DNA of 22,500 nucleotides from Trachelipus rathkii (taxonomy: Eukaryota > Arthropoda > Malacostraca > Isopoda > Trachelipodidae), in contig JABUQX010100165.1 in NCBI GenBank assembly GCA_015478945.1, positions 1 through 22,500 on the forward strand. Direction: 5' to 3'. The notes below the pieces were generated by a model that did not search any database, had not been told where the DNA came from, and saw only the letters and a list, made by a program, of their open reading frames with translations. Both the position numbers and the translations under genes were made by a program. Shown piece after piece: positions 1 through 9,073 of this stretch. How positions within the stretch are numbered: position 1 is the stretch's first letter; the number at the start of each line of letters is the position of its first letter.

Positions 1-45
1 TAGTATATATATATATAATATAGTAGTATATATATATGATAGTAT
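1..45. repeat. Imperfect TA simple repeat at the window edge
   Basis: Alternating TA runs interrupted by TAG and GAT steps. The tract may continue to the left of the window. It has no coding value. Confidence 0.8.
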
Positions 46-960
46 ATTTTTTTTTAATCTTAATAAATTATTATATCTAATATTTGGGAATATATTATAT
101 AGAATATTTTGATTAAGTCATACACAAATTAAAACCAAGAAAAGTTCATTTAGATGTAAAGATTTCGGTGTATCTGCGGCATTTCTATTATGCAGCTAAG
201 AACTTTCATTCACGCCTTTTTTTCTATCTAATAAATTCAATTTCAATTTATTTTATTATTTATCTTTTTTTTCGGGAAAGTTTAAAAAGTATAAAACTAT
301 GAAACAATTTGCAATGGATATGAACACTAACCATTTTACAATATAAAAGAATTTTTAGTAGTAATGAAAAATTAATTTTTTACCTATGCATATTGCCGTA
401 AATTTCCTTTGGAGGCTTAAAACTATTTGTAATAATTTATCAAAATTTAAACAAATTATATGATGAAAATAATTAACATATTAACACGTAATTGCTTTCA
501 CTATTGTACGTCAAATGTTTTGTAGTCGAGTTCTTTATCTGTTGCTCCACAAAATCTTTTTTTTGTTTGAGAAGGAGCCACAATCGCATAGCGGAAGAAA
601 AACTACAAACAGCGTACGTGGAAAGAAGGGTGAAATACATTGCTGGACGATTGCGGTAAATGTGTAATGGTTTAGGTGCCGGGAAATGTTATAGAACTCA
701 AAAGAAAAAAAAAAAAAAAAAAACAAAAAGAACATACATACAGAAAAGAAAATGACCATTATTTGGAAATCCTAGGTAAAATTTTTTAAATTTGAAAATT
801 GTAAAAAAAAAATAAAAGGAGAGCTCGAAGAGAAATTATCATATATGATATGGTGTAATATGAGTAGAAGGCCTATTTAATTAGAGACCTTTTATACGTC
901 ATCGTTAAATAAAGAATAGACTTTCTATAAAATTTGTTTTTTTTGTTCTTAACTAAAGCA
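46..960. other. AT-rich non-coding DNA
   Basis: Very AT-rich sequence with no convincing open frame. The minus-strand frame at 535-759 is mostly Phe and Leu and exists because of the A tract at 705-723, so I do not call it a gene. No RNA gene, splice-site pair or promoter could be supported. Confidence 0.6.
705..723 (+). repeat. Poly(A) tract, 19 bases
   Basis: An uninterrupted run of A followed by CAAAAAG. It could be a retroposon tail, but no recognisable element body or flanking target duplication is visible, so a plain homopolymer expansion is equally likely. Confidence 0.6.
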
Positions 961-1210
961 AAATACCCCAAGGGATTACCGCACCGATGCAGGATAAAAT
1001 GGCTTACCGAGCCGACGCCGGTCTTTCTCTCGGTGTCCTTTCCGGGGAAGAGATTTTGGTGTTGACTAGGATTCCCCCCCGAGTCCGGGAGTCGTCGCGG
1101 GGCCGTCCGGGTGCCTCGCCACCACCCGCTACGGAAGTATGAGAAAAAACCGGTGCCCACCCTGTGTTCCCCGGTCGGCTCGCAGTCCCGCCTACGCCAC
1201 TTTGCCGAAT
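961..1210 (-). mobile_element. GC-rich island, probable transposable-element fragment
   Basis: About 250 bases of GC-rich, CpG-rich sequence sit inside extremely AT-rich DNA. The row 1081-1140 has 43 G or C out of 60 and nine CpGs by hand count. Both edges are abrupt. Two overlapping minus-strand frames stay open across it (873-1160 and 1004-1315). They read as Gly, Arg, Pro and Ser-rich peptide with segments such as SVAGGGEAPGRPRDDSRTRG. Neither frame ends or starts at the island borders, and the frame lengths are partly a by-product of high GC. The sharp GC contrast fits the 5' or untranslated part of a retroelement, or an otherwise transferred segment. I do not recognise the family and the strand is only a guess from the open frames. 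Intact CpGs suggest a recent arrival or a genome with little CpG methylation. Confidence 0.4.
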
Positions 1211-1237
1211 GGTCAATACCTTTACAAATTTAAGAAT

Positions 1238-1390
1238 AACTATATATATTATATAATATATTATATTATATATATATATATAATATATAATTAGATAATT
1301 ATTAATTATTATCATTTAATATATATATATATAAAGTATATAGTATATAATAGGTATATATATATTATGTTATTATTAATATAATATGTA
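1238..1390. repeat. TA-rich low-complexity tract
   Basis: Degenerate (TA)n with ATT and AAT interruptions separates the GC island from the small GC patch at 1421-1447. Confidence 0.75.
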
Positions 1391-1411
1391 GTATTACTAT
1401 GATAGTAATAC
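1391..1411. repeat. Perfect 10-base inverted repeat with one-base centre
   Basis: GTATTACTAT is followed by one G and then its exact reverse complement ATAGTAATAC. It lies at the edge of the TA tract and ten bases before the GC patch. It could extrude as a cruciform or hairpin. AT-rich composition makes such arms easier to obtain by chance. Confidence 0.7.
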
Positions 1412-1420
1412 ACTGAATGT

Positions 1421-1447
1421 GATCCGCCGCGCCGGCTCGACTCGCCC
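1421..1447. other. Short GC-rich patch related in motif to the GC island
   Basis: The string CCGGCTCGACTCGC at 1432-1445 resembles CCGGTCGGCTCGC at 1171-1183 in the larger island. The two may be parts of one element split by TA expansion, or chance similarity between GC-rich strings. Confidence 0.3.
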
Positions 1448-3950
1448 CCAAAAAAAAATTAGCCACATAATAATTTTTGATTATTATTTTATTATTTTTT
1501 ATTTTTTTTCTTTTTTTTTAACATTTTCCGCACTAAAATCGTACCAGGGATTCAAACAATGTATTCCTTTGCCCTGTAGCTATTGTATTGTAGGAATCAG
1601 GGATTATATATATTATATATTATTTTATCATTATTAATTATATTTTTAATTGATGTATGATATTATGATATTATTATTTATTGATGTATACATGCCAGAG
1701 AAATCGGAGAATAAGATCTAAAATAGTGATTTATTAAACTATTGATTATTAATTATTTTATCTATTATTATTTTATTATTATTACAGTATAGTATTTATA
1801 TTCATTATATTATTGATAATTATATTTTATCTATATAATATTCTCTCCGTTATTATTTTCATTAAATATATTGTTGATTTATTATTAGTATTATTATATA
1901 TGTTTGATTGATATTTATCGCAACAAGCAGTAAAAGAAAAAGAAATTCTAATAATTTAATGTAGTGGGTATAGCAACTGTTATATAAAAGATTATTTTTT
2001 TGCAAAGCTTCAAAAAAACCTTAATGATATATGGTCTTTTTGGTAGGCATATAAATTAATATCTTTTCCTTTTCGCGAACCATAAGTTGTTGCGAGAATG
2101 AAGTATTTTACGCAAGATTTAAAATATTGTTCTTCTGTTGACAACGAATATTGATGATTAGTCTAATACCAACCTTACAAAAGATTAGGTGTTGGTGACA
2201 TACAGTTGGCCCCGAAAGTAACAACAAGAAACGTGGTACGAATTATATATACTATATATAATAATATATATCTGTTATGATATTACATATAAAATATTAT
2301 TAAGTATGTACTTACGTATATATATATTATAATTTAATAATATATAGTTATATTATATAAATCTTTATTATATATATATATATATATATATATAAATACC
2401 TTTTTTACTATTATTATTAATATATAGTGTTAAATGTTATAGAGGTAGCCTGGAGGAATAAACAGATATGCTCTATAGAAGATGTGGAATGAGATGTCAA
2501 GATCTCTAAAAGCAATGACCCTGTGGTTACTGAATATTCTAATTTATTTTGGTTATGTTTATTTACTGAAGAATAATTACCTTTCATGTTATTTTACGAC
2601 ACAAAACTGAAAATTGTCGAGAATTTCAGTACAGTTTTCAAGATTTACACTTAAGAAGACTTATAAAGTTAAATAAAAAAATAATTAAATTATTTATTCA
2701 AAATATTAGTCTTAATTCAATTAATATATATTAATTTAAATTTAATGTAAACATATACAAACTCACTGACCAAGAAATTCATTCTCTGATATAGTGTGTC
2801 TTCGTTTTTTTACAAATTTTATTACTTATTATAATGATTATAATTATATACTTATACTATATATTTATTACGATATTAAATATAAATTACATATTCTCAT
2901 AAATAATATTATATATATATATATTATATTATATTATTGACCTATAGTCCAAAAATCCTTTAAACGATTATTACTATATATGATTATAATTAAAAAAATT
3001 TTAAGAAATGTAATAGATTTTTTAGTCTCGCGCTTACTTTATATAATTATTATAATGTATTGACTATGAGATGCAAATTCCAATTTCGATTATCTATACA
3101 GATTTTATATACTTTATATATAATTCATCACGCACACACACAAGCCTCCGCGTTTAATCAAAATTTTCCATTCAGCTATGAAGTCACTGTTTTTTTATAA
3201 TTAATTTTAAAAAACAAATGTCTAACAGTGTATATAATATTTCATCATCTCTTACTTGTTACAAAATTTTTGAGGTTTATTTTATCATAATTGTAATTCT
3301 TGGGAATGATTAGCATTCCATTTGACAATTTCGCTTCTTTGTACTCTCTTTGCTCAAATAATAATTATATATATATATTTTATTTATTTTTTTTGATTTC
3401 GTGATGAATTGTAGGGTCGGTTAGCTCATGAAAGGTAATTATTTTGGATCAACTGTATATCGAAAATTTCGCATTTACTCATTTTATTATCAATATTTTA
3501 AACTCGTGTGTATGTTTTAAGCTCTCTTTTTTTTTTATCTCAGTTGCTGATGGTTTGAATGTGTAGGGGTGTATGAGGGTGTTAGTGTTTTTTAACTTTT
3601 AAGTATGGATTCTTATATGTTATATAATATATTTAATATTTATAAAATTCTATAATAGTTATATATATATATACGTATAGTATTATAACGTCTATAGAAA
3701 GTATATGATTTTAAGTATATTTTATAATACTTTATATCTAAGTGAAATATAAATCCCTCTTTAATAAATCAATTTGATAAAAATACTATTATGAAATTAT
3801 CTGAATTTATTGTTTTGTTTTTTCGTCATATATATATATCATTGTTTTAGTTTATTTTATATTAAGTTATTGTCTGTTTGTTTTGTGGTATAGTATAGTA
3901 TTATATATATGTGTTTGATTATGTATTGTTAGTCGTTTGTTTAAATATAA
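1448..3950. other. AT-rich desert without detectable genes
   Basis: Extreme AT content (the row 1741-1800 has 5 G or C in 60; the row 3721-3780 has 10 in 60). The sequence is low complexity, with many ATT and TATA steps. The 72-codon + frame at 1419-1637 starts in the GC patch and becomes Phe, Ile and Tyr-rich, as expected by chance. A short CA run lies near 3130-3142. I see no RNA gene, regulatory module or recognisable element here. Confidence 0.6.
2243..2395. repeat. Degenerate TA repeat ending in a clean (TA)n run
   Basis: Broken TA and ATT units lead into about 27 bases of uninterrupted alternating TA at roughly 2368-2394. Confidence 0.75.
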
Positions 3951-4092
3951 TACGACACACTGCCTGGAATCATGGTCCTCTACTAATTGACTTTTCACTA
4001 ACATATCCTGAGGCCTAGCAATTAATTACTGGCATCCGATGGAAACCACTTCTCTAAACTCTCCCTGGTGGTTTCTTATTCATGCCTGAGAA

Positions 4093-4263
4093 TATATAAA
4101 AGCTTCGAGTAAAGGGCGTTTCCATTTTGCATCTTGTTCGGCACGCTAGATAAGAACATCCGTCGTCTAGAGTCACCAGAGTGTTAGCCGAATTTCGCTA
4201 GAAATCACTCTAACTGGGGGCTAAGCCGTACCGTTTAATTTGTTTATGCATCAAACTAATAAA
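4093..4263 (+). promoter_or_regulatory. LTR-like promoter and polyadenylation module
   Basis: TATATAAA at 4093-4100 is followed, about 30 bases on, by a pyrimidine-rich stretch around GCATCTT near 4129-4135 where transcription could start. AATAAA follows at 4258-4263, and GT/T-rich bases come after it. A TATA box and a polyadenylation signal only about 160 bases apart are typical of the U3-R-U5 layout of an LTR retrotransposon and unusual for a host gene. The segment is less AT-rich than the desert to its left. I could not fix TG...CA ends, a primer-binding site, a partner LTR or any gag-pol frame, so this would be a solo or decayed LTR. A short host transcript or chance remains possible. Confidence 0.35.
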
Positions 4264-4321
4264 TTTATTCTTCATAAAATTTACTCCCGTCCTGTTTAAG
4301 ATGGAGTATTCTTTAATGGAG

Positions 4322-4342
4322 AGCACAGTGTGGTTTTGTGCT
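4322..4342. repeat. Small inverted repeat AGCACA/TGTGCT
   Basis: Perfect six-base arms (4322-4327 and 4337-4342) with a nine-base loop, just after the LTR-like module. It could be a minor hairpin. By itself it is not strong evidence of function. Confidence 0.4.
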
Positions 4343-4363
4343 ATGTTAAAACATTATAAACCA

Positions 4364-5179
4364 ACATACCATTGAATAAAAAGAGTTTCAGAAATAGAAA
4401 TCTCTATATATACCACGATGTTGGTTCTTTTTTATGTTATTACACAATTAATAAAATCGTTTCGCGCCATTCAACTTTTTGTCGTGAACTATACCATGTC
4501 TTAGGAGGTTTTATTGACGATTTATACTGACCGATCATATCCTAGATTAAATGAGCTAACCAGTTTTTTCTATCACGCCCTATAATGAGTATTCATCAAA
4601 TCACTGACGAACTACTACGACCGCTCAATCCTTATTGTTTACACTTATTTTTTGTCGTTAGCATTTTCCTAAAAATTCTCTCAACGGCGTAAGCGAGCAG
4701 GAAAGAGCAAGGCTAACAGAATTTAGGGAACTATTTTACTGAACGTTCGTTTAGTATCATTTCATTTACTAAATTTGCTGCTAAAGAATGACATAATCGA
4801 ACGATCTTTTGCATTTCCTAAATTTTCGTTAGCAAACAGAGTGCCCAAAAATCGAAAACGCCTAAAGTGGAAAATTTCGCATAATTTAAACTCTTTAACT
4901 CCAATTCTCCCTAGATTGAATAACATGTTATAGGTCCTTCTATTTTATAATTGGAGAAGTATTCTGTTAACCTTAACATACATAACAACTCTGAAATGAG
5001 TATTGGTGCCTGTATTTATATAGGGTCTCTCGTCATAACTTCAGCATTTTTTTAGGTGGGTATAATATCTAATATTGTGAATCTGAAACCTCAAGAATCA
5101 TACGCAAGGTATCTATTTTAGATGAAACAAACTTTGTTGTGCGTCCGCAGCAACTCATGGAACTTCAATGAGTCCCTTT
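4364..5179. other. Unassigned intergenic DNA
   Basis: Moderately AT-rich sequence with no open frame worth naming and no recognised RNA or repeat. A seven-base inverted pair CCAACAT (4361-4367) and ATGTTGG (4418-4424) is the only structure seen. Confidence 0.5.
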
Positions 5180-5815
5180 CTTGACACATAATTATCTGGA
5201 TCATCTAACTCTCTTTCGCTCTCCTCCCCTCTTAAGTCAGACAAAATCTCTAACCATATTGACACATTTACCCCCATCCAGTTCTAATATCGCCGCAACT
5301 AGTCCTTCTCTCTCTCTTAAAATATAAACAACTTATCATTAAGACACTTTTAAGATTTTATATGGAAGTGAAAATAAAGAAACTGATTTAAGAATTTCAT
5401 AATAAATAGTTAAGCCGTATCTTCCTTTTCTATCATTTTGTCTTACGCTCGTATAATCGTAAGAACACACATATGTACTCATTTATTTTAAGAGAAACGG
5501 TTTTTGGTATGCCTACTACGACCTCCCAGAGAAGACAAATGTCTCCATCATTTGCTCCTATTAAACTTTGTTCAATACCTTCTTAAATAATAATTATCCT
5601 GTTCCGTGTTTCGTGGTTATGAGTCTTCGGGCGTGGGCCCGATAGATCTTCTCTTCTCTTCGCGGTGCTTTCCTTACTATCTTTCACCTTCTCTCCTCTC
5701 TCGTGGAACATTGACTTCCTTCATTCTTCTCCTCTCGTCATGATTTATCACTTCTCGTCGCTATCTTCCTCTTCGGCGTATGATCCCAGATCTTCTCTTC
5801 TCTCTATATAATAGG
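5180..5815 (+). other. Pyrimidine-rich stretch with TC clusters
   Basis: Repeated CTCTCT, TTCTCTTC and CTTCTCC words occur around 5205-5232, 5308-5320, 5645-5712 and 5785-5806. A GGGCCC site lies at 5635-5640. It looks like decayed TC simple repeat or a polypyrimidine region that could adopt non-B structure. No coding frame is supported. Confidence 0.45.
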
Positions 5816-6639
5816 TATAAAGTGGAGCTGATAAATCGTTGATGGTATAATATAATATAATATAAGAAGTGAAAAGAGTATTCATTATCTTTTATATTTA
5901 TCGAATCTAATATATATCTTTCTTACTCCTTAATATGTCATAAATTTAGTTATTTCGTAATCGTGCTTTTAGTTCTATCTAGGCCATATCAGGCTAGAGA
6001 AGATAGCGTAGTATAGTACGTATATTATTAGGGATTTGAATACTTGCGTTCTGATGAGATGAGTGATGAAGATGCATTGCTATCATTATTGCTAGAGAAT
6101 CGTTCTATGTGCTCAGGGATACCTCTTCGTATATAGAACGAGCTCAAAGGCGGGCTATTCATCAAAAGAAAAGTGCGCTTAACTCACTCCTTGGATATAC
6201 TCCGTACTGACTAAATTCATTGTTCGTATGGTTCCTGTCATCAAAAATATACAACAAACCAACATGAAATACATCGGAAACAATGCTTCACCTAGTATCT
6301 GTCTTCCATCCAGTTAATATTGCGTCTCTTCTGATGGTATTATACTGTTGCCTCAATTCTCCAACATAAGAGACAATTTTCTCGGTTCTTTTCTTTCTTC
6401 TGTTATTGTTTTTCCTCTACTCACCCTGTGACGAATTTCTCTTGGCATTCATTTCATCCTCCAAAAAATGGCAAAGCTGTTGGAAAAAAGCCAAAACGGG
6501 GCCTACTACGTAGTGTTAATTTTGTTTCATTGCAGTTTTAATGAATTTCAAATAGAACTAGAATTTTTAAATTGTGAATTATTTACTAATAATTTGATAC
6601 AATCTCACTACTCTTAGTCATTAAATTTGATTCATTTTT
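5816..6639. other. Unassigned intergenic DNA
   Basis: Mixed AT-rich sequence with a short TATAATATAA repeat near 5846-5863. I found no gene, RNA or element that I could support. Confidence 0.5.
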
Positions 6640-6677
6640 AGAAAAAAAAGAAGGAAAAAAAAAAAAAGAAAAAAAAA
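6640..6677 (+). repeat. A-rich tract with G interruptions
   Basis: Runs of A broken by single or paired G. It may be an old poly(A) tail or simple sequence. No element body is recognised upstream. Confidence 0.6.
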
Positions 6678-6947
6678 TTTCATGGACTGCTGTCTGGCAT
6701 TCATTTTCTCTTGTTTACATGTTATGGTTCAAGAATAGATATGTTTCGGTTAAGACAGCGAAAAGCAATCTTACCGGAAATTTGTCAATATCTTACGTTT
6801 GGTGAAATATCATCCAAAATTTTCTTAAATTTGACAAAACGAACGGATTTTTTTTTTGAAACGTTTCTTATTTTTCGTAAGAATTCGTAAAAATAGAATA
6901 TTGCCAAAAACGAAAACGGCTTAAAAAACAAAGTATTATCAGTGATT

Positions 6948-7052
6948 CGATACTGATAAAAATAAAAATATCGATATATCGATAATCGGCTGAAAAAAAT
7001 AGTAATCGATATTTTTTCGATTATCATTCAAAAAAATTATCCAATATCGATT
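6948..7052. promoter_or_regulatory. Cluster of TATCGATA (DRE-like) motifs
   Basis: Two exact TATCGATA octamers lie back to back at 6969-6976 and 6977-6984 and form a perfect 16-base palindrome. Near matches are TCGATA at 6948-6953, AATCGATA at 7004-7011 and TATCGATT at 7045-7052. TAATCGA (7003-7009) and TCGATTA (7017-7023) are an inverted pair. In Drosophila TATCGATA is the core-promoter DRE bound by DREF, and clusters are also recognised by BEAF-32. That makes a promoter or insulator possible only if this genome uses the same factor. A decayed ATCGAT-type simple repeat would look much the same. The 80-codon minus frame over this stretch (6785-7027) is Phe, Ile and Tyr-rich and unconvincing. 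Confidence 0.3.
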
Positions 7053-7387
7053 TAAAAATTGTCTATATCTAATAATTATCACTCGAAAGATAGGAAGCCG
7101 AAAAGGCTATGATTATGTCGTAGCGTTATTTTTTCATATTTTTACTGAAAATAGAACTTTAAATGTACGAAAATCAGTAAAAAAAGATTAACATAATTTT
7201 TTACACCTATTTTTTGTAAATTAAATGTTTATAGTTTAAGTACAGTATTTACAATTAGAACCAAGTCATAGTCGAAGGACCGTTTTTTCTCATTTTCGTG
7301 GCCTTGCCCTGGGGATACGCAAATTGCTACCCAGTTTTTGCATGAATTTCGTGCATAAACGAACCCCGATTTCTCATAAAAGTCACT

Positions 7388-7401
7388 TTGTTTGCAAACA
7401 A
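7388..7401. repeat. Perfect 14-base palindrome TTGTTTGCAAACAA
   Basis: The two halves TTGTTTG and CAAACAA are exact reverse complements with no spacer. It is one of several perfect palindromes in this part of the window. Confidence 0.7.
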
Positions 7402-7593
7402 TTGGGGTCAGCTGTTGTGATGGAGCACGTGGTTTTTTGAAAATAAATAAACAAAGACAAAAATAGGATTAGCTGTTTGGGACGTAATGAACATTGTGTT
7501 ATATCTATATAGTGGAAACGTGTAGTGAGTGTATCAATATAAACAAAAATTTAAAAATTAATAAAATTATAAAAACAAGTACCCCACCATCGG

Positions 7594-7609
7594 AACAAGT
7601 CAACTTGTT
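7594..7609. repeat. Inverted repeat AACAAGT-CA-ACTTGTT
   Basis: Perfect seven-base arms around a two-base centre. AACAAGT also occurs as a direct copy at 7574-7580, just upstream. Confidence 0.65.
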
Positions 7610-7631
7610 AGTTATAGGTTTTGTTTGTATA

Positions 7632-7680
7632 CAGTGAGTCTCATAAGCTTAATTAGGCTGGGCCAGGAGGCCTAGGCCTC
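7632..7680 (+). mobile_element. Possible transposon terminus with palindrome GAGGCCTAGGCCTC
   Basis: ACAGTGAGTCTCATAAG begins right after a TATA step and resembles the outer ends of Tc1/mariner elements, which start with CAGT and insert at TA. About 20 bases on, GGCTGGGCCAGGAGGCC runs into the perfect 14-base palindrome GAGGCCTAGGCCTC at 7667-7680, a style of sequence seen near the ends of some hAT elements. No matching inverted end or transposase is visible. The two family hints conflict, so this is only a lead. Confidence 0.25.
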
Positions 7681-7703
7681 AAAAAAAAAAAAAAAAAAAA
7701 AAA
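7681..7703 (+). repeat. Poly(A) tract, 23 bases, possible retroposon tail
   Basis: The tract directly follows the GGCCTC palindrome. AAGTACC occurs at its 3' edge (7702-7708) and again at 7577-7583, about 120 bases upstream. That would fit a short target-site duplication around a small A-tailed retroposon, but seven bases, two of them inside the A tract, is weak support. The minus frame 7672-7926 starts in this tract and I do not consider it coding. Confidence 0.4.
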
Positions 7704-7952
7704 GTACCACCCTCTTAAAATAGAACAAGAGGATAAATTGTGATGATTCTTTCGTGTTTGAATCTTTCAAATCAGCTCGACCTAAACAAGCGTTTTCCAA
7801 GTCCATATGGAGTCCAAGAAAATGGTAATTTTTTTTTTTAGAAATATAGACAGTAAGAAGCCACATGGACCTATCGAGACTGTCCCAGTCAACCCACCAA
7901 CCAAACATGCTCTCATGAAAATCCACAAAGCACCCTAGGGCTTGTCAAATTC

Positions 7953-8220
7953 CTGTAACTAAAATCCACCAATTTGGCTTAGTAAAAAAATAAATAATAT
8001 ATAATACCCAAACCATCCACATACCTTAATAACTAAGTTATGGTCACATGCAGCATGACATTAATAACTACTGTAACTAAAAACCAGCCAATTTGGCTTC
8101 GTCTAAAATATACTATATGATTACCCAACCCAATCCATATATAGTCTGTTACCTAAAAAGGGCCCACCCATTTTGCTATTGGCAAAAAAAAAGGCCCACC
8201 CTGTATCTCCATATATATAT
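7953..8220 (+). repeat. Decayed direct repeat, three copies of a CTGT(A/T)AC unit
   Basis: Copy 1 starts at 7953 (CTGTAACTAAAATCCACC), copy 2 at 8071 (CTGTAACTAAAAACCAGCC) and a more diverged copy 3 at 8146 (CTGTTACCTAAAAAGGG). Copies 1 and 2 share AATTTGGCTT (7971-7980 and 8090-8099), then a TA-rich middle and a CCCAA-ACC or CCCAACCC-CCA block. Copy 3 keeps CCCACCCATTTTGCT and CCATATAT in the same order. Starts are 118 and 75 bases apart. The extra length in the first interval includes TTAATAACTA twice (8026-8035 and 8061-8070), flanking 25 bases that look inserted. This could be an old satellite or the sub-terminal repeats of a transposon. Confidence 0.55.
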
Positions 8221-8334
8221 ATGATGTGTAGAGCGAAAAAAATTGGTGGACCCCTATTAACCCCATCGATTATGCATGTTTAAAGGTGTTATAATGTTTC
8301 AGATTTTGATTATTTTTGAAATTTTGGGATTTTT

Positions 8335-8358
8335 TGAAATTTTTTTCAAAAAATTTCA
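8335..8358. repeat. Hairpin TGAAATTTTTT-TC-AAAAAATTTCA
   Basis: Perfect eleven-base arms with a two-base loop. TTTTGAAATTTT also occurs as a direct copy just upstream (about 8314-8325). It could form a stem in RNA or a cruciform in DNA. The A/T-only core lowers its significance. Confidence 0.65.
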
Positions 8359-8488
8359 CCTACTTTTTGGCGATTGTGAAAAAACCTTTTTTTACTTATC
8401 TAGTCAATACCGCATTTACGATTGAACTTCTAATTAATATTTATTAAATTGATTGATGGTTTTTATTAATTACTAATTTGCACTTTAG

Positions 8489-8665
8489 TTGCAACCCATC
8501 GCTCAAAATGATATCCCACACAAATTTCAAGAAATTTAGTGTGCAGACCAATCAACCACAGTGTTCATTGCCACCTCGAAAAGAGAATCGTATAGCGAGA
8601 AATGAACAAGGAGCTATGGTTGCTGTCCTGAACAAAAAAGGCCCCACTTTCGTTTTTTCGTTTTA
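8489..8665 (+). CDS. Candidate coding exon or pseudo-exon, unknown product
   Basis: An open + frame of about 58 codons runs from a possible 3' splice site (TTTGCACTTTAG, AG at 8487-8488) to a TAA at 8664-8666. A branch-like TACTAAT lies at 8471-8477, closer to the AG than usual. The peptide has balanced composition (segments CSLPPRKENRIARNEQG and AMVAVLNKK), unlike the Phe, Ile and Tyr-rich translations around it, so it may be real coding sequence. The frame's only potential start without splicing is a TTG, and an ATG inside it at 8509 would give about 52 residues. No family is recognised, no partner exon was found, and it overlaps one of the GGCCC motifs, so a fragment of a mobile-element ORF or chance are serious alternatives. 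Confidence 0.2.
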
Positions 8666-9073
8666 ACTGTTATTATATTTTAAGGAAAATGTCGGGGGGT
8701 GGCCCCGTGTATAATTGTGGCTTATTTCCGCCTCTCGAGTAACATTGAGGGAGTCGACTTGCTGTAACCACCCCCATTGGGCTGAGCCCCGCCTCTTCGT
8801 TTTCTATAGTATATTATGTGTTCATTTTTTGTCTTGGGCTTCCTTTAACTTTAAGATATATATTGTCTAACAAACACGATTCATAACAAAACCAATTTTG
8901 TTATGTGCTCACACAAGGGCCCACCTTTCATAAACTGTGTTAATCGTAAGAAAAAGGGCCCATCTTTATTTGTATGCGCACCCTGATCTTGATACCGTGT
9001 AAAATATTAAATCAACTAAAAAAACACAAAAAAATTCACTCTAGGAGTGTTATAAAGGTAGTGCTGGCCCACT

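Larger units (their letters stand above)
8160..9073 (+). repeat. Cluster of same-strand GGCCC motifs
   Basis: GGCCC occurs at 8161, 8193, 8640, 8701, 8918, 8957 and 9066, usually continuing as GGCCCAC, GGCCCAT or GGCCCCAC and often preceded by an A run. All are in the same orientation on the + strand. By eye the rest of the window has few others, for example GGGCCC at 5635 and 9682 and GGCCCA at 14538. Repeated copies of one transposon end, or decayed repeats, would explain this. The density is surprising for AT-rich DNA. Confidence 0.4.

Noticed and set aside
535..759. Minus-strand frame of 74 codons
   Set aside because: Mostly poly-Phe from the A tract at 705-723.
1540..1575. tRNA-like string GTTTGAATCCCTGG on the minus strand
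   Set aside because: The T-stem does not pair and no tRNA cloverleaf can be built around it.
6785..7027. Minus-strand frame of 80 codons with repeated Tyr-Arg-Tyr-Phe pattern
   Set aside because: The pattern is the translation of the ATCGAT/ATA repeat cluster, not a protein domain.
7672..7926. Minus-strand frame of 84 codons
   Set aside because: It starts inside the 23-base poly(A) tract (poly-Phe). The remaining translation has no recognisable motif and lies next to repeats.
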